A DNA stretch of 64,000 bases from Brevibacillus brevis (GTDB lineage Bacteria > Bacillota > Bacilli > Brevibacillales > Brevibacillaceae), in NCBI RefSeq assembly GCF_031583145.1, contig NZ_CP134050.1, positions 2,741,501-2,805,500 on the forward strand, in the 5' to 3' direction. Within the stretch, counting starts at the first letter, position 1. Each line of letters opens with the position of its first letter. Shown piece by piece: positions 8,599 to 16,601 of the stretch. Made by a program: the position numbers and the translations under genes. The notes beneath the pieces are model-generated. The model saw only the letters and a program-made list of their open reading frames with translations. It had not been told where the DNA came from and made no database searches.

Positions 8599-9717
8599 AT
8601 GAAACGACCCACGATCGGCATCCTGACCTGGCGGGAAGGCAAAAAATTCGCGGAACCGGCCTATTTCCGGCGTCTTCTTCGGGCAGGGCAAGAGCTGGGA
8701 AGCACCGTATTTCTCTTTTCGCCCAAAGATGTGCGCGCATCAGGGAAACAGGTGCGAGGTTTTGTGCTGGACCGAAACGGGAATTGGCAAGCCAAGCTGT
8801 TTGACCGGCCCGATGCCGTGTTCGACCGTTACCGCTATACGCCGACCCAGGCGTTCAAAGACTACGTTGCTTTTCGACGCACGAGCGACTTCCTGTACGC
8901 GAACAACCGGCTGGCAAACAAATGGCGCGTCCACGAAGTCCTGTATCGCGATCCCCGAATGCACCGCTGGCTTCCGGAAACGCTGCTGTGCAACCGGGCC
9001 AACCTGCAGAAAATGCTGGGCCGCCACACCTATTTGTACGTGAAGCCCTTGAACGGGACGGGGGGCCGCAACATCTTGTCCATTGAAAAAACAGGGCAAG
9101 GGTACCGACTGATGGGCCGAGACAAGCGCCGGGCTAAAATCGTAACCGTCATCCGGAGTACGGATGCGCTGCAGCGTTGGGTAGAGCGCTGGACGAAGGG
9201 GGAGAAACACATCGTCCAGCAAGGGCTGCGGCTTCAACTCATACCCAATCGCGCCGTCGACATGCGCCTGCTGATCCAAAAAGACGGCCAGGGCGATTGG
9301 GACATCACGGGACACGGCATCCGGGTCGGGGGAGAGAAAAGCGCGACTTCCAACCTGCACGGAGGCGGGAAAGCGGTCGCGGTCCCTGCGTTTTTGCGCC
9401 CGCGCTTCGGGGAAGCCCGTACGGCTGAAATTATCCGGGACTGCGAACAGCTCGCTTACCAGACTGCCGATACACTGGAGAATCACTTCGGGCGCATGGT
9501 GGAGTTTGGATTGGATATCGGCATCGACGTCGAAGGAAAAGCGTGGTTGATTGAAGTCAATCCGAAACCGGCGCGGGAAATCTTCCGTGAAATGGGCGCA
9601 CTTGCCCAGTACAAACAGGCGATTTCGCGGCCGATCGAGTACGCGATGTACCTGGCCCGAACCAAAGGACTGGAGGATAAGGAGAAAAGGTACCCTTCAG
9701 CGGCTGCAAGGCGATGA
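8599..9717 (+). CDS. YheC/YheD family ATP-grasp protein (spore coat-associated)
   Basis: 372-residue member of the YheC/D group, whose Bacillus relatives are endospore coat-associated proteins. The N terminus KRPTIGILTWREGKKFAEPAYFRRLL is characteristic. The C-terminal half is an ATP-grasp fold, with the nucleotide/metal-binding segments YVKPLNGTGGRNILSIE, DMRLLIQKDGQGDW and the final LIEVNPKPAREIF. Enzymatic activity and substrate are unknown for the family. An AGAGGGGTGG ribosome binding site precedes the ATG. It follows the pseudouridine synthase by 40 bp and ends at a strong terminator. Confidence 0.85.
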   Translation: MKRPTIGILTWREGKKFAEPAYFRRLLRAGQELGSTVFLFSPKDVRASGKQVRGFVLDRNGNWQAKLFDRPDAVFDRYRYTPTQAFKDYVAFRRTSDFLYANNRLANKWRVHEVLYRDPRMHRWLPETLLCNRANLQKMLGRHTYLYVKPLNGTGGRNILSIEKTGQGYRLMGRDKRRAKIVTVIRSTDALQRWVERWTKGEKHIVQQGLRLQLIPNRAVDMRLLIQKDGQGDWDITGHGIRVGGEKSATSNLHGGGKAVAVPAFLRPRFGEARTAEIIRDCEQLAYQTADTLENHFGRMVEFGLDIGIDVEGKAWLIEVNPKPAREIFREMGALAQYKQAISRPIEYAMYLARTKGLEDKEKRYPSAAARR

Positions 9718-9730
9718 ACGGTCAAATGGG

Positions 9731-9764
9731 AAAAGCCGGATCGACATGATCCGGCTTTTTGCTT
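9731..9764 (+). terminator. Intrinsic terminator after YheC/D gene
   Basis: AAAAGCCGGATC/GATCCGGCTTTTT stem with a GACAT loop and trailing T residues. Confidence 0.85.
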
Positions 9765-9826
9765 TGGGGGAGGTTTCGTTTTACATAATAAATATTATGT
9801 TAATCGAAGCGATTTATGCTCATCAT

Positions 9827-10279
9827 TCACAAATCTTGTGAAAGTCGGACCATATCCACGACCTGAATGCCATTCTCGAAGATTTCCTCCTCGTAATGGC
9901 GAAGGAAAAAGTCGCGATCAACCCCGGTGATACGAAACCCGCACTTTTGATAGAGGGCTAGCTGATCTACACTGGAATTGCCCGTTCCAACCTCAATCGT
10001 CTTGTACCCGAGCTGTTTTGCTTGAGTGACGGCATGCTGGACCAAGCGCTTCCCGATTCCCTTTCCTTGATGGGCTTCGTCTACAGCCACATTGACGAGC
10101 TCGACAGTGTCCGGCCGTGTAGGCAACAGGACGTACACTCCCACGATGACGCCGTCTTGTTCCGCTATGTAGCAGCTGCCGCGTCGGAGATAGCCTTCCA
10201 CCAGCTTGGGGGAAGGGTCGGCCAACAGCAGGAGGCTCATGGGAGGCTGTTCGGCGGGGGATAACGGTTTGATCGTCAT
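9827..10279 (-). CDS. GNAT family N-acetyltransferase
   Basis: 150-residue GNAT. Motif A is visible as VNVAVDEAHQGKGIGKRLVQHAV (about 66-88) and the later TGNSSVDQLALYQKCGFRITGVD is typical of PA4866/YjgM-like acetyltransferases. AGGAG lies 7 nt upstream of the ATG at 10279; a much longer upstream frame is rejected because homology begins at MTIKPLSPAEQPP. The substrate is unknown. It is divergent from the membrane-protein gene at 10553. Confidence 0.85.
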   Translation of the reverse strand: MTIKPLSPAEQPPMSLLLLADPSPKLVEGYLRRGSCYIAEQDGVIVGVYVLLPTRPDTVELVNVAVDEAHQGKGIGKRLVQHAVTQAKQLGYKTIEVGTGNSSVDQLALYQKCGFRITGVDRDFFLRHYEEEIFENGIQVVDMVRLSQDL

Positions 10280-10552
10280 GTTTTCAACTCCTATTGAAAA
10301 AACTTCCTTTCCTTTCCATATCGGTTGTTCATGAAAATTGTAACCGACCGGGAGGAATTCGACAACGGGAAGAAAAAGGCGTGCAAACAGGAAATTCAGA
10401 TGGAAATCGCGAACAGACCAAGGTATGATAGTCAGGGAGGAGCCCGTCCGAATTTCGCGACGGTTTTTTTCTATGCGGGTGGAAATTGGCCCTCCTGCAT
10501 GATTACAACCCCCTGTCTGTTGGCGAGACTGGGGAGAGAAGGAGTGATGCGC

Positions 10553-11002
10553 GTGGAACAGCTGCTTCAGTTGGCAAAAGACTATTGGCCGGTAGCGCTT
10601 CTCATCATCGTGGTGATCATGGCAGCCCAATGGATGGTGCGCAGCTTGGTTCGGATTATATCCTTGCTCGTCGTAGTAGGCGTCGTTTTGGTTCTCTTCT
10701 TCCAATTTAGTCCAGAGGAAGTCATCCAGATGGGGCGCCAAGCCGTACAAGCAACCCAGGAAGTGGTTGACAAAACCATCAAGCCTGTGCTGGACGCAGA
10801 GCTAAAGAATGCGGATATTGCGTTTCAACCGGATGGCAGCTATGAAGTCAAGACGGCGAGCATCCGCATTGTGGGGAAGAAAGGCGAGTCGAAGGCTACG
10901 GTTTACTACAAAGACGACAAATGGGAAGTGGATATCGGTCAGCTCGGAAAGCTGTTTGAAGAGCGTCTCGACAAGGCCGAACAGCAAAATGCTGCTTTGT
11001 AA
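10553..11002 (+). CDS. Hypothetical membrane protein
   Basis: 149 residues. Two closely spaced hydrophobic segments (WPVALLIIVVIMAAQW and IISLLVVVGVVLVLFF) occupy roughly residues 12-52. A soluble C-terminal region of mixed charge follows (DAELKNADIAFQPDGSYEVK), with a beta-rich pattern ending in KDDKWEVDIGQLGKLFEERL. I do not recognise the family. The GTG at 10553 lies 8 nt after AAGGAG; an ATG at 10547 is the alternative but leaves only 2 nt. It is a single-gene unit with a terminator behind it. Confidence 0.7.
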   Translation: MEQLLQLAKDYWPVALLIIVVIMAAQWMVRSLVRIISLLVVVGVVLVLFFQFSPEEVIQMGRQAVQATQEVVDKTIKPVLDAELKNADIAFQPDGSYEVKTASIRIVGKKGESKATVYYKDDKWEVDIGQLGKLFEERLDKAEQQNAAL

Positions 11003-11015
11003 AGCGCACGACCGC

Positions 11016-11051
11016 AAAAAGACGCAGTCCTACGAGGAGCTGCGTCTTTTT
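11016..11051. terminator. Bidirectional intrinsic terminator
   Basis: Perfect AAAAAGACGCAG/CTGCGTCTTTTT stem with A/T tracts on both sides. It serves the membrane-protein gene (plus) and the convergent amidase gene (minus). Confidence 0.88.
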
Positions 11052-11124
11052 GAATTCCTTTCAACTTGGAACGTTACGCCATACCCTTCTCGGGATCAGA
11101 TCAAGGGCTCGAGCCCAGTTGGGT

Positions 11125-12570
11125 CTATCCGAGTCGTGGCGGCACGCGCAGGCGGCTTGCTTGCTCGTAGGCGTACGCCGACCGGATGAGGGTCGGCTCT
11201 GAAAAGGCAGTACCCGTAAACACGACGCCAAAGGGCTTGCCCGTAGAAGTGTAGCCAGCTGGTACTGCGACGGAAGGATAGCCTGCCCGTGCGGCGATGC
11301 CGTAGCCTTCGCTTCCGGGAAACAGGAGGCAGTCCAGATCGTGCTCGCGAAGCACGGCATCGATTCCTTTTTCTCGGGACATTTCCAGGTCAAACGCACG
11401 CTGATTCAGATAGGCAGCTTCTGTCAGCGTCCCGCTCGTCGCATTCGAGCGTTCCAGCAAGACCTGTCCGAAACGCAGCGCCTGCTCCGGATGCTCGCGG
11501 TTGAAGGCGATGACATCCGCCAGGGTACGGATCGGGTAAGAGGCGGGCAAGGTTTTGAGATACGCGTTTACGCCTGATTTGAATTCATGCAGGAGCACGT
11601 TTGGGCCCCATTCGACATGTTCGGACGGAATCGAAACCGGGTCGACCAGCGTGGCGCCTGCTTGCTTCAGCTGCGCGACGGCAGCTTCGTACAAGGCCTT
11701 TTCTTCTTCTTCGTACTTGTCCAAATAGCGCGAACGCACGATGCCGATACGTGCGCCTTTCAGTCCGGAGGCGTCCAGGTACGGTCGGTAATCGGAGTGG
11801 GCGAGACCGACGCTTTTGCCGGTGACGGGATCGAGTTCATCGCAGCCTGCCAGGACTCCGAGCAAAATCGCTGCGTCCTCAACGCATCGGGCCATGGGAC
11901 CGGCTGTATCCTGACTCGTCGAGATGGGGATGATGCCCCGGCGGCTGATCAGGCCGACTGTCGGTTTGATCCCGACCAGCGAGTTGCGGAAGGAAGGGTT
12001 GAGAATCGATCCGGAGGTTTCCGTACCGACAGCCACAACGGCAAAGCCGGCAGCGATGGCAGCACCGGAGCCCGAACTGGAGCCGCCTACGTCGAAGACA
12101 CCGGGGCCGTACGGATTGCGGACTTGTCCGCCACGTGAGCTATATCCGTTTGGCATGTGCTCGGACATGTAGTTGGCCCATTCGGTCAAGTTCGTCTTGC
12201 CTAAAATGACTGCACCGGCCTCGCGCAGTTTGGAGGCGACAAACGAGTCCGCAGACGCGTACGAGTCTGCGAGCGCGAGCGATCCGGCGGTCGTGTGCAT
12301 CTGGTCTTTGGTCGCGATGTTGTCTTTGAGCAGGACGGGAATCCCGTGGAGGGGTCCGCGACTACCTTTCCCTGTGCGTTCCCGATCGAGCGCTTCCGCG
12401 ATGTGCAAAGCGTCCGGATTGATTTCGCTGATCGCGTTGATGGCTGCACCTTGCTTGTCGTACTGGGCGATTCGCTGCAGAAACAACAGAGTCAGCTCAC
12501 GCGATGTGGTTCTGCCTGCTTCCATTGCCTCTTGCCATTCACGTATGGTTGCTTCATGATTCAGGGCCAT
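11125..12570 (-). CDS. Amidase family protein (amidase signature)
   Basis: 481-residue amidase-signature hydrolase with the Ser-cisSer-Lys triad. The lysine is in GIPVLLKDNI, the first serine in GGSSSGSGAAIAAGF, and the nucleophile in GTETSGSILNPS. It hydrolyses an amide bond of unknown substrate. It resembles stand-alone amidases rather than GatA, which would sit with gatC and gatB. The start at 12570 is taken from a GGCGGG element 5 nt upstream; 12573 is nearly as good. It is cytoplasmic, with no signal peptide, and monocistronic. Confidence 0.9.
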   Translation of the reverse strand: MALNHEATIREWQEAMEAGRTTSRELTLLFLQRIAQYDKQGAAINAISEINPDALHIAEALDRERTGKGSRGPLHGIPVLLKDNIATKDQMHTTAGSLALADSYASADSFVASKLREAGAVILGKTNLTEWANYMSEHMPNGYSSRGGQVRNPYGPGVFDVGGSSSGSGAAIAAGFAVVAVGTETSGSILNPSFRNSLVGIKPTVGLISRRGIIPISTSQDTAGPMARCVEDAAILLGVLAGCDELDPVTGKSVGLAHSDYRPYLDASGLKGARIGIVRSRYLDKYEEEEKALYEAAVAQLKQAGATLVDPVSIPSEHVEWGPNVLLHEFKSGVNAYLKTLPASYPIRTLADVIAFNREHPEQALRFGQVLLERSNATSGTLTEAAYLNQRAFDLEMSREKGIDAVLREHDLDCLLFPGSEGYGIAARAGYPSVAVPAGYTSTGKPFGVVFTGTAFSEPTLIRSAYAYEQASRLRVPPRLG

Positions 12571-12673
12571 CATATCCCGCCTTTGTTCGCAAAGTTTGAC
12601 CAATTTCTATTTCTATTGTACAAGATTGCGGATCGGATGGAAGGGGGAGAGGAGCGAGACCAGCAGCAAAACG

Positions 12674-12706
12674 AAAAAAGCCGACTCCCACAATGGAATC
12701 GGCTTT
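12674..12706 (-). terminator. Intrinsic terminator of trhO
   Basis: On the minus strand AAAGCCGATTCC/GGAGTCGGCTTTTTT forms a stem with a poly-T tail just beyond the trhO stop. Confidence 0.8.
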
Positions 12707-12714
12707 CATTTATC

Positions 12715-13659
12715 TTACGCGTTGGAGCCTGCGGCTTGCAGCTTTGCCTTCTCTTCTTCCTCCACGTATCGGTTGCGTGGATGCTCGCGGCATTCGTCCG
12801 AGCAGGAGCGCTTGTATTTGACCTCGCATTCCGGGCAGCAGAAGTGCTGCTTGTTGCAGAACGGGTTGGCGCAGTTGACGTAGCGGTCTTCTGCCTTGCC
12901 GCAGTAGTAGCAGCGGCCGATGACGACGTCTTCCTCCGTGTGGTTGATCGGAACGGAGATGCGCTCGTCAAAGACGTAGCATTTGCCATCCCACAGGCGG
13001 CCTTTGACTTCCGGATCTTTTCCGTAGGTGACAATACCGCCGTGAAGCTGGTAGACGTCTTCGAAGCCTTCCTCGAGGAGCACACCTGTCAGCTTTTCGC
13101 AGCGAATCCCGCCTGTGCAGTAGGTGAGGACCTTCTTATCCTTGAACTGGCTCATGTTCTCACGGATCCACTCCGGAAACTCGCGGGAAGAGTCCACTTC
13201 GGGACGAATGGCTCCGCGGAAATGACCGAGGTCGTACTCGTAGTAATTGCGGCCATCCAGCACGACGACGTCATCGCGCTGCAGCATTTCGTAAAACTCT
13301 TTCGGGCTCAGATACTTGCCGGTTTTTTGGTTCGGATCGACGTCCTTCTCCAAGCGCCAGGTAACGAGCTCCTTTTTCGCGCGGACGAACATCTTTTTAA
13401 AGGCATGATCGTCCGCCTCATCTATTTTGAACCAGATATCCGCAAAACGCGGGTCTTTTCGTACATATTCCATGTAAGCGTCCGTTTGTTCAACCGTGCC
13501 GGAGACGGTTCCGTTCATGCCTTCCGGAGCGATGATGATACGGCCCTTCAGTCCGAGATCCTTGCAAAATTGCAGATGCTCGGCCGCATACTCTTCGTAA
13601 TTTTCAACAGGAGTATACTTGTAATACAACAGAATGCGATATGGCTTTTGTACTTGCAA
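12715..13659 (-). CDS. trhO: tRNA uridine(34) hydroxylase, rhodanese-type
   Basis: About 314 residues, homologous to YbfQ/YceA (TrhO), which hydroxylates U34 of tRNA to form ho5U. The N-terminal acylphosphatase-like part ([39 protein letters not shown]) is followed by a rhodanese domain with the active-site loop [12 protein letters not shown] cysteine-rich C terminus follows ([20 protein letters not shown], then further CxxC pairs) and is typical of the Gram-positive forms. AAAGGTGG lies 8 nt upstream of a TTG at 13659, which I prefer; a GTG at 13671 overlaps that ribosome binding site. Confidence 0.92.
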   Translation of the reverse strand: MQVQKPYRILLYYKYTPVENYEEYAAEHLQFCKDLGLKGRIIIAPEGMNGTVSGTVEQTDAYMEYVRKDPRFADIWFKIDEADDHAFKKMFVRAKKELVTWRLEKDVDPNQKTGKYLSPKEFYEMLQRDDVVVLDGRNYYEYDLGHFRGAIRPEVDSSREFPEWIRENMSQFKDKKVLTYCTGGIRCEKLTGVLLEEGFEDVYQLHGGIVTYGKDPEVKGRLWDGKCYVFDERISVPINHTEEDVVIGRCYYCGKAEDRYVNCANPFCNKQHFCCPECEVKYKRSCSDECREHPRNRYVEEEEKAKLQAAGSNA

Positions 13660-13895
13660 GGTACAATCCACCTTTCTTTACCTATATTGATTTTTGGGTG
13701 CAAACGTGATTATACCACATTAAAATCAATTCTGCTGAAAAAATGAATGGGATATGTGAGCTTTCTATGAAAAAGAGGGCAAAAGCCTTACCGAAGCAGA
13801 GGACATTGCGAGCGAACGTTTTCCTGCCTTGCTGGGAGGGGAGGGTTCTTGTAAACTATGAAAGGATAACAGGCAAGAAAGAGGAGAGACGCCCG

Positions 13896-14432
13896 ATGAT
13901 GCTGACAAATGAACGAGTCATTGCCCAAGTGAAAATAAAGAAACTCCATCCGGAGGCAACAATCCCGAAGTACGCACGTGCCATGGACGCCGGGTTTGAC
14001 CTGGTCGCTGTCGAGGATGTGCTGGTCGCTCCGGGTCAGACGGCCAAGGTTCCGACCGGGCTGGCTTTCGCGTTGCCGGAAGGATTCGAACTGCAGGTTC
14101 GCCCACGCTCCGGCATCAGCGCGAAAACCAAGCTGCGCCTCTCGAACGCACCAGGCACCGTCGATGCCGGTTACCGCGGAGAGGTGTGCGTCCTTATCGA
14201 CAACACAAGGCTCCCCAGTTCCGCGAGAAAGACCAGCTGCCTGGATGTGAGCGAAAAAGAAGTAACTGTCCCACAGGAAGTCGATCCAAACAGCTACTGG
14301 ATCAAAAAAGGCGACCGGATCGCCCAAGGCGTCATCGCCATCGTCCCGCTGGCCGAATTCGAGGTCGTCGATGAACTGGACGAGACGGAGCGCGGTGCCG
14401 GAGGCTTTGGAAGCAGCGGCATTACAGGCTGA
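13896..14432 (+). CDS. dut: dUTP diphosphatase with inserted loop
   Basis: 178-residue trimeric-type dUTPase converting dUTP to dUMP. All five motifs are present: MDAGFDLVA, RPRSGIS, GTVDAGYRGEV, KGDRIAQG and the C-terminal RGAGGFGSSG. Between motifs 3 and 4 there is an extra stretch (LPSSARKTSCLDVSEKEVTV and PQEVDPNSYW) of roughly 25 residues relative to the classical 140-152-residue enzymes. The GAGGAG ribosome binding site supports the ATG at 13896 (or 13899). TTGCTG and TAAACT with 17-bp spacing about 40 bp upstream are a plausible promoter. Confidence 0.93.
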   Translation: MMLTNERVIAQVKIKKLHPEATIPKYARAMDAGFDLVAVEDVLVAPGQTAKVPTGLAFALPEGFELQVRPRSGISAKTKLRLSNAPGTVDAGYRGEVCVLIDNTRLPSSARKTSCLDVSEKEVTVPQEVDPNSYWIKKGDRIAQGVIAIVPLAEFEVVDELDETERGAGGFGSSGITG

Positions 14433-14462
14433 CAGCGAAATGGTAGAAACGTCCCTAAGTGG

Positions 14463-14516
14463 ACGGCCACGGTTCGTTACGACAATCCGTGGCTGTCATC
14501 CGGGGCGTTTTTCTTT
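14463..14516 (+). terminator. Intrinsic terminator of dut
   Basis: ACGGCCACGG pairs with CCGTGGCTGT, followed by GGGGCGTTTTTCTTTTT. Confidence 0.65.
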
Positions 14517-14669
14517 TTCCATGGCTTTCTCAAGGGAGCGGGACAGATCCGGGGGTAGCCGGGATGCACCGTTCCTTCGGGGACTCTGAATGGTTTGGCA
14601 GGGGACGCGGATGGCCTTCCCTTCATTCGGGATATCCTAAAGGCGATGACTGCGGAGGGGACAGAGATC

Positions 14670-15893
14670 ATGAGCGTAGGAAAGCTGTATTGGCCAGAGA
14701 CATTGCCCAATCCGCCGCGTTATCCGGAACTGGACTCGGATATCGCCTGCGACGTCGCGATTGTCGGAGGCGGGGAGGCGGGCGCCATGTGCGCTTACTA
14801 TTTGATGCAGCACGATGTAGACGTCGTACTAGTAGACAAAAGCCAGATCGCCCAGAGAAGCAGCCTCGCCAACACCGGAATCTTGCAATTCGCCAACGAC
14901 AAGCCGCTTGCGGCATGCATCCGTTCCTTCGGGGAGGATAGAGGGACGCGGTTTTACCACTTGTGCAAGCAAGCGGTGGATCAACTGGAGAGGATCTCCC
15001 GAACGATCGGCATCTGGCCGGATTATCTCCGAAAAGATTGCTTGTACTTTGCCAGCCGGCCGGAAGATGTGGAGCCCCTCCGACTGGAGTATCAGGTCTT
15101 GCAAAAGCATGGTTTCCCCGTTCATTATCTGGAACAAACGGACGTAGAGCAGCGTTTTTCCTTCTCAAAGCCAGGGGCCATCTACTCTACTGGGGACGCA
15201 CAGGTCAATCCATACAAGCTGGTCCACGGAATCGTTGAGCATGCCGCCAGGAGGGGGTTGCGGGTTTTTGTCCACACCGAAATTGCGCAATACAAGCAAG
15301 ATGGTGGAGACATGCTGCTCTTGACGAAAAAAGGAAACCGCATTCGCTGCAAGCGTGTCGTATTCGCGACGGGATACGAGACCCAAAAAATACGACGCAA
15401 CGCGAATGCCATCCTGGCGACCAGCTCGGCGATCGTCACCCATCCGGTAAAAGCCTTTCCCGGTTGGCCCGGAACCTGCTTGATTTGGGAAACGGCACGA
15501 CCCTATTTATACATTCGGACGACGCCGGACGGGCGGATCATCGCGGGAGGCTTGGACGAGCCGCATACGGATCCGATGCAGCGGGAGGCTCTTCTCCCCC
15601 GCAAGCGGGATCAGCTGCTCGCCGAGCTGCAGAAACTGTTTCCGCAAATCCCGCTGCGGGCAGAGTATTACTGGTCTGCCGTTTTTGGTGAAACCCATGA
15701 CGGACTGCCGATGATTGGCGAGCAAGACGGCTATCCGAATTGCCTGTTCTCGCTCGGATACGGGGGAAACGGCACCGTGTACGCGAATATCGGGGGTCAA
15801 ATCATCGCAGATCTGATCGTCAAGGGGAGTCATCCGGATGCGTCGTTGTTTTCATTTGCGCGTCCTCGTTACGCAACTGCATCCCACCTGTGA
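14670..15893 (+). CDS. FAD-dependent oxidoreductase (DAO family)
   Basis: 407-residue flavoprotein of the glycine/D-amino-acid oxidase (DadA/ThiO-like) superfamily. The FAD-binding dinucleotide fold is visible as CDVAIVGGGEAGAMCAYYLM with the acidic strand end VVLVDKSQIA. The C-terminal FAD-contact motif is SLGYGGNGTVYANIGGQII. It oxidises an amine of unknown nature. Homology begins at the ATG at 14670, preceded by GGAGGGG; the in-frame ATG at 14595 adds a non-homologous lead. It is monocistronic. Confidence 0.85.
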   Translation: MSVGKLYWPETLPNPPRYPELDSDIACDVAIVGGGEAGAMCAYYLMQHDVDVVLVDKSQIAQRSSLANTGILQFANDKPLAACIRSFGEDRGTRFYHLCKQAVDQLERISRTIGIWPDYLRKDCLYFASRPEDVEPLRLEYQVLQKHGFPVHYLEQTDVEQRFSFSKPGAIYSTGDAQVNPYKLVHGIVEHAARRGLRVFVHTEIAQYKQDGGDMLLLTKKGNRIRCKRVVFATGYETQKIRRNANAILATSSAIVTHPVKAFPGWPGTCLIWETARPYLYIRTTPDGRIIAGGLDEPHTDPMQREALLPRKRDQLLAELQKLFPQIPLRAEYYWSAVFGETHDGLPMIGEQDGYPNCLFSLGYGGNGTVYANIGGQIIADLIVKGSHPDASLFSFARPRYATASHL

Positions 15894-15901
15894 AGCCTTA
15901 G

Positions 15902-15940
15902 AAAAAGCGGAATTGTCGCATAGACAATCCGCTTTTTTTC
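15902..15940 (+). terminator. Intrinsic terminator of flavoprotein gene
   Basis: AAAAAGCGGAATTGTC/GACAATCCGCTTTTTTT, a near-perfect 16-bp stem. Confidence 0.9.
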
Positions 15941-16066
15941 ATCTCGCAGCGCTTCTTCGCAAGGGCACCGAAAGAAACCTGCAAAAAAGCGATCGTAGTA
16001 TGGATTTCGTAGTACTTCCTTCCTAGTCCTGAAAATATGGTTAAAGGGAGAAAGGAGGTGAAAGAA

Positions 16067-16435
16067 TTGGCGACCCGCTTTCTAAAGATTGCCGCCGTTT
16101 ATTTTGTGATCGCTATTGTTCTGGGAATCATCATGGGCATCACCAAAGCGTTTGCGTACGCCTCGGTTCACGCCCACCTCAATCTGGCAGGCTGGGTGAC
16201 ACTTGCGATAATCGGACTTATTTATCGAGCTTATCCGCAGGCAGCGCAAAACAAGCTGGCGAGCTGGCATTTCTGGCTGCATAACATCGGGCTTCCTGTC
16301 ATGCAGGGCAGTTTGTTCCTCATGCTCCTTACAGAAGTGGAGACATTCGTCGTCGGAACCATCATCGGTTCGTTGGTGCTGGGAGTGGGCATTTTCCTAT
16401 TTGCGATCAACTTGTGGAAGAACGCGAGCGAGTAA
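16067..16435 (+). CDS. Single-domain haem-copper-oxidase-like membrane protein
   Basis: 122 residues with four predicted transmembrane segments. The second segment carries VHAHLNLAGWVTLAIIGLIY, the histidine-bearing helix signature of NorB/cbb3-type haem-copper oxidase subunit I. WHFWLHNIGLPVMQG follows with two more histidines. It lacks the remaining eight or more helices and the Cu-site histidines, so it cannot be a complete oxidase. Similar short proteins occur in bacilli under 'cytochrome c oxidase subunit I-like' names, with function unknown. GGAGG lies 8 nt upstream of the TTG at 16067; the GTG at 16058 overlaps it. Confidence 0.78.
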   Translation: MATRFLKIAAVYFVIAIVLGIIMGITKAFAYASVHAHLNLAGWVTLAIIGLIYRAYPQAAQNKLASWHFWLHNIGLPVMQGSLFLMLLTEVETFVVGTIIGSLVLGVGIFLFAINLWKNASE

Positions 16436-16449
16436 AACCGTTGGCAAGG

Positions 16450-16493
16450 ACCAGCGTGCGGCCCTATTCGATTGGGCGTACGCTGGTTTTTTT
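16450..16493 (+). terminator. Intrinsic terminator
   Basis: ACCAGCGTGCGGCCC pairs with GGGCGTACGCTGGT, followed by seven T residues. Confidence 0.88.
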
Positions 16494-16601
16494 ATTCCAT
16501 CGAGAAGGGGCTGAAAATAGGGAGCGCTGAAGCCGGTGCGCATAGAAAACGGGAAGCCGAGTCATTCTACATTTAAATGTGGACAAGAAAAGGAGGGTTC
16601 C

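Noticed and set aside
7515..8642. Minus-strand open frame of 375 codons opposite the pseudouridine synthase
   Set aside because: Antisense shadow with no start signal or family features.
12295..13746. Plus-strand open frame of 483 codons opposite trhO and the amidase
   Set aside because: It crosses two well-supported minus-strand genes and has no recognisable motif or start signal.
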